This document shows positions 55,040-64,000 of a stretch of 64,000 nt of DNA, piece after piece; position 1 is the stretch's first letter; every line of letters begins with the position of its first letter. The stretch lies in NCBI GenBank assembly GCA_036023115.1, contig JAYKKT010000073.1, forward strand, positions 14,137,001-14,201,000, given 5' to 3'. The DNA is from Brasenia schreberi. Lineage: Eukaryota > Streptophyta > Magnoliopsida > Nymphaeales > Cabombaceae. Made by a program: the position numbers and the translations under genes. The notes under the pieces were generated by a model. The model saw nothing but the letters and a program-made list of their open reading frames with translations, searched no databases and had not been told where the DNA came from.

Positions 55040-56110
55040 TCAGATTAAAGAAATCAAGTGCATTGGGAAGCATGTCATTGGTGCAAAATTTGAAGAATTA
55101 CACCAAACTTGAGGTTAGTGCATAATTTTTGATTTTGCACAAATAGAAGGTAAAAACGAGTCGTTTAGATGTATCATAGACCCAAAATGCTACCAAAGTT
55201 GGGCTAGGACCATGAAAAAGTATTTTTTGTCAAAGGATTTTTGGGATTACATTGATGGAACCATAAAGGAACCAACCTTGAACATCGATGGTTTGGATGC
55301 TAATGAAATCGTCAAAGCTCATGAAAAATACAAGTTAGATTTAAAATTATGGGAAAAGATGAATACAAAAATTATTTAGATTATTTGCTAAAATGTGGAC
55401 GAAAAACTTAGAAATAGGATTAGTGCTTTTGAAAATGCGTTTGAAACGTGGGAATACTTGAAAAAACTTCATTCTCAAGACGATTTTGTTTTCTAAATTG
55501 ATCTAATGGAAACAATGGTTATGCTTAAACAAGGGAACATAACCATTAGAGATTACCATAATGAATTTTCGGAGTTATGGACACAATTAAGAAGTTTTGA
55601 CAAATTTGGAAATCTTTACAAATTAGATGAATTTCAAGAATTTGTGGACAACCAATATTTCTTCTTGTTTATGCGTGGGTTAAGAGACGAATTTAAAAAT
55701 ATTAGATCAAACCTTATACATAAAAAACCTAGACCTAGAGGGGATTCCTTTTTGACCGATCTTGTTATTGAGGAAACAAGATTGAAGAATATGAATGTGT
55801 CCAAGGAAGCCGTGCTTGCCGCAAAAGCCGGGAGCAAACTTGAAGACCTACAAGCCTCCGCATATAAAGAACAATGAAGGCATGTCAAAGAAGCCCATGG
55901 GACCGTGACCCAACAAAAACACTATTTACCATTATTGCAAGAAAAGTGGGCACATCAAAACCAATTTTTCTCTACTTTGGAAAAGGAGTGGAAACATGGG
56001 AGCCGTAGAAGACAGAGGTGTATCGCCTAACAACATCAAAGCATACATAAAAGAAATTTTTAAGAAAAAAGCAAGCATCTCCGAGAATGCATTATCTACT
56101 TCTTAAGGTA
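55040..56110 (+). pseudogene. Copia F gag
   Basis: The frame is broken near the start, then is open from 55506 to 55874 with TMVMLKQGNITIRDYHNEFS and NQYFFLFMRGLRDEFKNIRS. A zinc-knuckle-like region (HYCKKSGH-type, decayed) follows near 55920-55960. Stops at about 55378, 55494 and 55876 inactivate it. Confidence 0.75.
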
Positions 56111-56144
56111 TGTCTTGTTTTTTAGATTTCGGTGATCTTTTCAT

Positions 56145-57423
56145 ATGACACATAGTGAAGATGCTTTGATTAATTTTTGTGAAACCATTGAAAAACATGT
56201 GTTTACGGCCGATGGAACAAAACTCCAAATAAAAAAAATAGGAAACTTTGAAAAAGAAAATTTTAAAATCCAAAATGTAAGTCTTATACCTAAACTTAAT
56301 TTCAACTTACTTTCGGTTGCTCAAATATGTGATAATAATTGTATAGTCACTTTCTCATCCAAACATTGTGTGGTGCAGGATCATCTATCGAGGAAGGTGA
56401 TTGGTCAAGGCCATAGAGAAAGTAGTCTATACAAAATGGATTATCTTGTTATGCCAAATTTTGAGTTTTGTAATGTAGCCCAAGATGCCACTCTTTGACA
56501 TAAAATACTTCACTTGGACTCTAAAAAATTATGTAATATTCCGTTGATGAAAACAATTAGAGAAAAAAAGTTTGAATGTAAAGATTGTACTCTTGGAAAA
56601 ATGCATCATCTTCTCTTTGGAGAAAGAAATTATGTACCAAATAAAGCTTTTGATCTAATACATTCGGATGTTTGGGGCCCCTTGCCCATTGTCTCTAAAG
56701 GAGGAGTTCAATACTATGTAATTTTTGTGGATGACTTTACCTACTTTACATGGATATATCCCTTAAAACACAAATCCGAAGTGTTTGAAAAATTTGTAGT
56801 TTTTTATAACATGATCAAAAACCAATTTGGGGCACTATTAAAATCTTTAGATCCAATTCTGGAGGAGAATAATGTCTAATGAATTTCAAAAATTTATTGA
56901 AGCAAATGGTATTTTTCATAAAAAATCATGCACTAAAACACCCCAACAAAATGGTCTAGCCGAAAGGAAACATAGACATATTGTTGAAACTTGTAGAACT
57001 ATGCTAATTGCTAGTAGGATTCCCAAATACTTATGGGCCGAAGCTACTCTTACTACGGTATATCTCATAAATAGAATGCCTTCATCAAATCTTAAAAATA
57101 CTTCACCTTTTGAAAAATTGTACAATATCCCTCTATACTATGAACGACTTAGAGTTTTTGGATGTAGATGTTTTGTGTATACAGATTAGATTGATAAATT
57201 GTCACTTAGAGCTATTGAATGTGTATTCCTTGGTTATGGCATTGACAAGAATGGTTATAGGTGTTTTGATCCCATAGAAGACAAATTATATGTGTCTAAG
57301 GATGTGTATTTTTTTGAGAATGACACTTATTATAAGCCCAAAACCTTGGAGAATTCCGAACCTATCATCCCTGAGGTTTTTTTTGAACTAGAAGAAGATG
57401 ATTGTGACTCAGTAGATCATTAA
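56145..57423 (+). pseudogene. Copia F protease end and integrase
   Basis: The pre-integrase region has KLNFNLLSVAQICDNNCIVT and HRESSLYKM. The integrase has CKDCTLGKMHH, FDLIHSDVWGPLPIVSKGGV and YVIFVDDFTYFTWIYPLKHK. The frame breaks near 56865, where the third-part motif (DNGGE-like) has decayed to DPILEENNV. It resumes with [20 protein letters not shown]. Stops at 56499 and 57187 and the damaged active-site region make it inactive. Confidence 0.82.
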
Positions 57424-57579
57424 GATCTTCAAGAAAGCCATGTTGAAGACAATAACACTTCACACACAACAGTTAATACCCCATCAATTGTCGAACCCTT
57501 CCCCTCACATTACACAAGACGTCCTAGTGAACCCAATGATGTCCATATAGAACCTGATACTACAAGATTATAACCCAGG

Positions 57580-59156
57580 GTTTCAAAACCTTCCCAGTGA
57601 TTTGTGTCCTATGAATCCTTTGAACCACAACGGAAAAATTTGATTGCCACCCTTCGTCAGGTTAAGGAACCTAGGTTCTATCATCAAGCTAAGGGTATCC
57701 CAGAATGAGAAGATGCTGTGAAAGATGAACTCAACGCCCTAGACAAGGCTCAGACATGGATAGTTGCACTCATACCAAAAGATAAGAAAGTCATTGGATG
57801 TCGATGAATATATAAAATCAAAACTCACAACAATGGTCACATTGAGAGATACAAGGCTAGACTAGTTGCTAAAGGTTATGCCCAAGAATATGGAATTGAC
57901 TATGATGAAACCTTTGCTCCAGTAGCTAGAATGACCACAATTAGAATTCTCATCACTATTAGTGCAATTAGGTAATTGAACATTTATCAACTCGATGTTA
58001 AGAATGCTTTCTTGAATGATTATTTGAATGAAGAAGTCTACATGAGTCCTCCTCCCGGTCTCAATCTTCCTCCTGGTCATGCTTTTAAGTTGCGAAAAGC
58101 CTTATATGGTTTGAAACAGGCTCCTAAAGCGTGGTTTGATCGATTCGAAAAATTCATGTATTTACATAATTTTACGACTTGCTATACTGATACTGCATTG
58201 TTTGTACGAAGAATAAAGTCAGGCATTGTCATTTTGTTTTTGTATGTGGATGATATGATCATCACAGAAAGTGATGAAGCAGGAATTGCAGAAGTTAAAC
58301 TTAACCTTCATCATGAATTTGACATGAAAGACTTGGGTCTGCTAAACTATTTTTTAGGTACTGAGATAACTAAAAATAATTGTGGATACTTTATGTCTCA
58401 AAGAAAGTTTGCTAATGATATTATTGAAAGATCTGGTATTACAGATACCAAGATTGTCGACACACCGGAAGTTCTAGGCACCATGTTAAGATCCACTAAT
58501 GGTGAGAAATTAGCTGATCCCACCCCATACCGACAGCTCATAGGTGCCCTTATTTGACAATTACTAGACTAGATATTTCTCATGCAGTACACACAGCAAG
58601 TCAATTTCAGCATGCACTCACTTCTGTTCATATGAGTGCTGTTTTGTGCATTATTCAATATATTAAAAATACTGTCCACAAGGGGGTTCTCTTAACTTCT
58701 TCTTCATCTTTTGATTTATCTGTATATACGGATGCTGATTGGGGTGGAGATGTCAACGATAGACACTCTACGACTGGTTTTTATGTGTTTTTAGGTGAAT
58801 CTCTTATTTCCTGGAAGGGCAAAAAATAATAGAAAGTGTCCCTTTCATCCACGGAAGCTGAATATCAAGCTTTAGCTATAGCTGCGATGGAGCTCTCTTG
58901 GATCACAACCTTTCTAGCAGATATGGGAGTCTCTTTGCAACATCTTGCCATCATGTATTGTGACAACAAAAGCACCATGTACATTGCCTCCAACAATACT
59001 TTTCATGAGAGGACCAAACATATCGAGTTGGACTGCCACTTTGTTCGTGAAGAATGCCTGAATAAGAAGATTTCACTATGTTATGTCATATCTGAGATGC
59101 AACTAGCAGACTTCTTCACCAAATCTCCTCGGCTACTCGTTTTCAATTTCTGTTAG
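57580..59156 (+). pseudogene. Copia F reverse transcriptase and RNase H
   Basis: After a decayed start ([20 protein letters not shown] near 57873-57930) and a stop at 57974, the frame is open from 57976 to 58554. It contains QLDVKNAFLNDYLNEEVYMS, LYGLKQAPKAWFDRF and the catalytic ILFLYVDDMII. RNase H continues in another frame (58554-59153) with YTDADWGGDVNDRHSTTGFY, SLSSTEAEYQAL and YCDNKSTMYIASNNTFHE, interrupted by two stops at 58827-58835. This is the best preserved retroelement polymerase in the window. Confidence 0.88.
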
Positions 59157-59195
59157 ACAAACTTTCAGTGTATACCCCGTAAGTTTGAGGGAGGG

Positions 59196-59604
59196 TGTTA
59201 ATGTATGTATGGAATAGGGAGAACGGGCCCTTAGGGCCCGTGCCAACTTGGGATGGAAGGGCCAGGGCCAGCCAGGCCCTGGCCATAGTCATTGGGGGCC
59301 CCTAATGGCTACTAGCCCTTGGGAGCTCCCCAACGGCTAGTGCTGGTCAGGGCCAGCACTAGCCCAATACTTGGCCCCTTTTGCTCTCTTTTTCAATGGC
59401 TTGTAATGTCTATAAATAAGACACCATCTCATCAATAAACTAATGCAGTCTTGACACTGCTTTTGACTTGTTTGTGTATTCTTTCGCTCTCTTGTTTGTT
59501 ATTCTTGAAGATCGACATTCATACTTGAATGCCATTTGACTCTTGGCGACTTCATAGATTTGATTCGTGTAATATCAACCTTCGATCATCGATAAATATT
59601 TACA
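59196..59604 (+). repeat. 3' LTR of Copia F
   Basis: 409 bp; it differs from the 5' copy mainly by an extra GGGCCAGCC and a GGGAGCTCCCCAACGG stretch. Confidence 0.9.
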
Positions 59605-59609
59605 CTTAA

Positions 59610-61024
59610 CAAGAGCCCTCTTTAGACCATTTGCAGTTGTAGGCTTAGTAAGAATATTTGACAATTGATTTTCTAAACGAACATAGATGAGGTTGAAAAT
59701 TCTTTGATACACCTTATCTCAAATAAAATGACAATCCACTTCAATATGTTTCCTTCTCTTACGAAGGATTGGATTAACAACTATTTGAAGGGCAACCTTG
59801 TTATCAGTGAAGAAATTGATTAAAGAGTTTCTCCCAAAGCCAATTTCTTCTATTAATGGTAGTATTCAGAAACCTCACACATATCAAGGACAATAGCACG
59901 TTATTCAGCTTCTGTTCTTATCTAGTCATCACAGATTGTTTCTTACTCTTTCATGAAACAATATTACCTCCCAAGCATACAATATAGCCCGAAGTAAATC
60001 TCTTATCATTTGTAAAACCAACGCAGTCAACATCGAAATAAATTTTAATATCAAGTGATAAATGTGGAGAGTATAGTAAACCATGGGTAATGGATGATTT
60101 CAAATATTTAATGATATGAAAAACAATATTCATGTGATGTTTCGATGGTGAATGCATCCATCTACTAAGGTCTTGTAATTGTGAGATATATAAGTTTTTC
60201 CACTAATCTTTGATGTCTGCCCACATCTTCATAGGGTTCATTAAAATTTCCAGCAGCTTCCTTTCGAATCTCAATAAGGATATAGCATAGATGGCAATCT
60301 TCCATCTTTGTCTCCTTCAACAAATCAGTGATATATTTTCTTTGGCTTAGAAACAAACAACCCTTGCTTCAACCAATTTCAATCCCCAAAAAGTAGTGTA
60401 ATTTTCTCATATCTTTCAAATCAAATAAGACATGTAGTTGTTTTTTCAAATAAGCAATTCCTTCCACATCATCGATAGTAATAATGATATCATTAATATA
60501 TACGATTAAGAGAATGATCTTATCTTGCTTGATGAATAACATGTGATCACTAATACATTGTTTGAAACCCAAACCAAGAATACCACCACTTAATTTGTCA
60601 AACCAGGCTCTAGTTGATTGCTTCAAACCATAAATATATATTTTTAGTTTGCATACCTTATGTGATATCTTTCCTTGATCATAGCCTTGAGGTAGGTCCA
60701 TATAAATATCCTCAGTAAGGTCTCCTTGAAGAAAAGCATTCTTTACATCTAGTTGTCATAGTTTCCATCCTTGATTAATTGCCACACTAGAAGAATTATG
60801 ATAGTATTCATTTTAACCACCGGTGCAAATGTTTCTGTATAGTTAATTCCATATGATTGACTATAGGCCTTAACTACCAACTTGACCTTGTATCTTTCTA
60901 TATTTCCATCAATTTTATATTTTATTATATATACCCATTTTAAACCCACAATTTTCCTCTCTAGTGGTAGATCTGTAAGTTTCAATGTTTGATTCTTTTC
61001 TAATGCTGTGATTTTCTCTTCCAT
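59610..61024 (-). pseudogene. Copia E reverse transcriptase and RNase H
   Basis: Minus-strand pieces read from right to left: EEKITALEKNQTLKLTDLPL and GLKWVYIIKYKIDGNIERYK (61024-60749), then KIYIYGLKQSTRAWFDKLSG with the catalytic LLIVYINDIIITI (60701-60369), in which the usual YVDD has become YIND. RNase H follows, including DVDCVGFTNDKRFTSGYIV (60157-59951). The changed active-site motif and several stops show it is dead. Confidence 0.82.
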
Positions 61025-61645
61025 TGCTGCTCTCTAATCTCAATTTTGTTTGACCTCTTCAAATGTTTTGGGAATACAAGTATTATCTGCATTCATCACA
61101 AATAACTGATATTTCTTTAGATAATTAATATATAAAACTATTTTATGTATAGGATATTTTGCAACTTCACGCTTTCCCTTATCAAAAGCAATAGATAAAT
61201 CATCATTATCACTAGAAGATATTAAAGGAGTTACCTTGGTAGGAATAGGAGCCGATTTAAGGTAAGAATTCGGATCTACGGTATCATTAGGACTTGGGAG
61301 GAACGTCTTTCTTTCACCTCTAGAATACGTTTGCCATCTTCTTTCTTATGGAGGTATGATAACTTCTTCTTTATCAATCTTCCAATGCTCTTCCAAAGGT
61401 AGAATCAACAAATACAATTGGTGGAGGTTGATTTGATAAATGGTAATCATTACTATAATAAAACAACATATCTTCATGGAAGGTCACATCCATAGTAACA
61501 TATGATTTTCTCTTTTCAAGATCATAACATTTATACCCCTTCTAAATAGAAGAATAACTCAAGAAGATACACTTAACAATTCTAGCATCAAGTTTATCTT
61601 TAGAACTGTTGTATATGTGCACAAAACAGGTGCATCCAAAAACCC

Positions 61646-62655
61646 TCAAAGGTACATGAAATTATTTTTTTGTAGGACATAAGAGAGAAAGGGAGAATTT
61701 CTATTAAGGACTGGGCTAGGCATTCGGTTTATAAGGAATACTGCAGTTATGATAGCTTTACCCCAATAAAACTTAGGGACATTATGCCCAATGAGTAAAG
61801 TTCGAGCAACTTCTAATGTCTTTTTTTTTTCTTTTTTTCTGAAACACCATTTTGTTATGGGGAATGTGCACAAGATGTTTAGTGGATGATGCCATGACTT
61901 AAAAAATAAGAATGTAGTGACTGATACATAAATTCACCTCCATTATCACTACAAATGATTTTAATAGGCATTTGAAACTGGGTATTAATGAATTTGCAAT
62001 ATAGAAGAAGAATATCGTTCAGTTCATCTTTGCTTTTCATAAGGTAAACCATAGTAAATCTAGTGCAGTCATCAACGAATGAAACAAAGTACTTATAACC
62101 ATGCAATGAAGTAATGGAACATGTGCCCCAAATATCAGAATTAACAATTTCAAAAGGTTTAGAAGTTCTAGTTTCATTCAAAGGAAAAGACACACGATGA
62201 TGTTTGGCCTTTTAATAAGTTTCACATTGCAAAATCAAATCGCTACAATTGGAAAATTCAGGTAATAACATCCTAATTTTAGAAATGGGTAAGTGGCCTA
62301 ATCATTGGTGCCATAACACCAACTCTTCTTTCCTCTTTTTTGTAATGAGAGTAAACTGCATAGCTGTCCTGCTTGTTTCCTCATAGAAATAGAGTCTTCT
62401 CCTGAAGCTACCTTGACCAAAGATCCTTGCCATCCCCAGTAGTTAAATGTTACACTATAATCGAGGTCTTGTGTTAGGGCATAAACTGATGAGATTGACT
62501 GAAATTTTTGTAACATGTAAAACATTTTTAAGAGTTTCAAATGAAGTAATTATACTCTCTTTTCCCATAATTGGAGTATTAGAACCATCGGCCAACCTAA
62601 TGCACATAGAAAAATTCTTGACTACCAACCATATGATATGTGGCGCCCGAATCAA
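61646..62655 (-). pseudogene. Copia E protease end and integrase
   Basis: 62655-62298 holds the region before integrase (FSMCIRLADGSNTPIMGKES; VLHVTKISVNLISL). The integrase core at 62193-61879 has FEIVNSDIWGTCSITSLHGY, FVSFVDDCTRFTMVYLMKSK and ICSDNGGEFMYQSLHSYF, and 61873-61646 has [20 protein letters not shown]. Frameshifts separate the pieces. 61030-61640 is the decayed linker toward reverse transcriptase. Confidence 0.82.
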
Positions 62656-62699
62656 CTACCCATATCCTGGAATTAGGTGTAAGTGAACTACCCAAAGTC

Positions 62700-63980
62700 A
62701 TGAATGAAAAAGGATACGCCATGGTGGCTTAGGGAATCCGCAGGAGAAGCAATTGAAGCAGTTTGTGATTCGGCCAGTTTAGCTTTGAGTTCTTCAATTT
62801 TCCTCTTCATCTCAACCAATGAATTCAAACCATTTTCCATATTTTATTTTCCAATATGATCTCTGAAATATGCTCTATTCAGTCTGTTCTGATAAAAGTT
62901 TGGCCTGCCCACTAGCTCCCAACGATTCTCTTTTGTATGTCTAGTTTTTCCATAATGTGAGAAAGTTAACTTATCCTTTTCATCTATAGTAAATTGAGAT
63001 CAGCCTCTACCATGACTTCCATACCCTCCTCTACCATGAGATCCTAAAGAATTAGCCACATTCCTGCTCACAAATGCAGTTATTTCTGGGCTGATTTTGC
63101 CTTCTTTATGTAAGTGTTTTCTATCATTTTCCCGTAGGAGTAGAGAGTATACCGTGCTCAACGATGAAAGTTTCTCTTTGCTCGTTATATTGTTTTTGAC
63201 AACCTCATACTTTCAGAAGATACCCCATAGAAGATGAAACACTTTCCATTCTCCAAACTCATTATTTTGTTCTTTCATGCAACTTTGACATTTAGTTTTG
63301 GAATAAAACTGTACTTCTTACCATAAACCATAAAGTTTAGCATAATACTCACTCACTAACCTTCATTCTTGCCTGCATTTTCAAATCTTTTCGGTAATCA
63401 TATTTCTTGGCTATGTTCTTTCTCTGGGTATAAGCATCTTGAACAACCAGCTAGATATCTTTGGCCGACTCTACAAACATAAATATACTCCCGATAGATG
63501 GTGCCATGGATTGGATGAGCTATGCGCTGACTAAGGTGTTTTCCCTATGCCATTTAGGGTATGAAGAATCCGATAATGGGACGTAGGAATATCTCCAGTC
63601 AAATAATCCCCTTGCCCCCTCGCCATTATAACTAGTTCAATTGATCTAGCTCATTAAAGGTAATTTCTGACGTCTAGCTTCAAATTTGTGATATGAAAAG
63701 ACTGAAATCCTTCTCCCTTGTCTGACACAATGTTTTCTCCACTGTCTACCATTTCTCCTTTGTCTGACATGTCAAATGCCCCCTTTCTCTAAGGCCTGAT
63801 ATATTTCTTCAATTCCTTTTGCCGAAATTCTTTTCCGTAATAATAATATCTTAAAGTAAAACTAACTTGATTGGATTATCTTCAATCGACAACTGATCCT
63901 CACTGCCCTAAACACCCTTTTTCTTTGAAAAAGGCTGCAACACCACAAAAAATCGCCCTAATCTTGTTGATTAGGCTATG
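62700..63980 (-). pseudogene. Copia E gag
   Basis: The region is decayed in all frames but keeps gag-like stretches (for example an IWLVVQDAYTQRKNIAKKYD-like segment near 63400-63460) and an RGRGGYGSHG-like basic region near 63010-63040. It ends at the primer-binding region of E. Confidence 0.6.
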
Positions 63981-64000
63981 ATACCATGTTGATTAACAAC

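Larger units (their letters stand above)
54644..59604 (+). mobile_element. Copia F, full-length but mutated, nested in Copia E
   Basis: LTRs of 383 and 409 bp (54644-55026, 59196-59604) begin TGTTAATGTATGTATG and end AAATATTTACA. The primer-binding site TGGTATCAGAGCC is at 55027-55039 and the polypurine tract GTTTGAGGGAGGG at 59183-59195. CTTAA flanks both sides (54638-54642, with one extra T before the left LTR; 59605-59609). All Copia domains are present in order, but several stops interrupt them. The LTRs differ by small indels in their GGGCCAGG-rich part. Confidence 0.92.
54282..64000 (-). mobile_element. Copia E, right LTR continues past the window
   Basis: The left LTR is 54282-54597 (TGTTGATTAACAAC ... 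GTCTTCAACA), followed by the reverse-complemented polypurine tract GCTCCCTCAAGTTAGG. The same TGTTGATTAACAAC restarts at 63987, right after CTATGATACCA (reverse complement of the primer-binding site). The element is minus-strand with gag, integrase, reverse transcriptase and RNase H in Copia order, and carries Copia F in its RNase H end. The left flank is AGCAC; the partner duplication is outside the window. Confidence 0.88.

Overview
The window is nuclear DNA of a flowering plant, probably a woody lineage with large, repeat-filled introns; the species cannot be told from the sequence. It is AT-rich, has only GT-AG-split coding pieces, and is dominated by Copia and Gypsy LTR retrotransposons, RTE-type LINEs with (TTG)n tails and a hAT-type DNA element. 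There are no bacterial operons, CRISPR arrays or recognisable rRNA or tRNA genes.

Only one host gene is well supported: a plus-strand dolichol kinase (DOK1/EVAN type). Nine exons from 26719 to 53643 splice, with consistent phases, into an open frame of 403 codons. The C-terminal part lies beyond the right edge. The gene is stretched by transposons: intron 2 holds a 2.0 kb antisense RTE LINE with a 19-bp target duplication, intron 4 is 21.5 kb, and the last visible intron is over 10.3 kb. Left of it (1-26.6 kb) are RTE LINEs of several ages, short SINE-like insertions that share the RTE tail, decayed Gypsy and Copia pieces, an inverted repeat, a minus-strand chromodomain Gypsy element (20640-26241) ending about 480 bp before the dolichol kinase start codon, and weak traces of a minus-strand gene.

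Intron 4 is a nest. The outer element A (33047-51732, minus strand, duplication TAAAC) holds a probable 3 kb Gypsy-like LTR (48414-51466), pieces of two other Copia elements (B, plus; C, minus), a 5' fragment of a ubiquitin-specific protease gene, and two related non-autonomous LTR elements, D1 (34884-36954) and D2 (37542-42735). D1 and D2 both sit in the gag of B, in opposite orientations, each with a clean 5-bp duplication. D2 also carries a 1.2 kb hAT-like element with a perfect 8-bp duplication. The last visible intron carries Copia E (from 54282 past the window end) with Copia F (54644-59604) nested in it.

The most unusual observation is that D1 and D2 carry pieces of unrelated host genes: an auxin response factor segment in D1, and a DGS1 segment, a CBL1/CBL9-like start and an Aux/IAA degron-like segment in D2. 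All lie in the sense direction of their element's LTR, and each reads as coding sequence without a visible intron. This suggests capture of spliced host mRNAs during reverse transcription.
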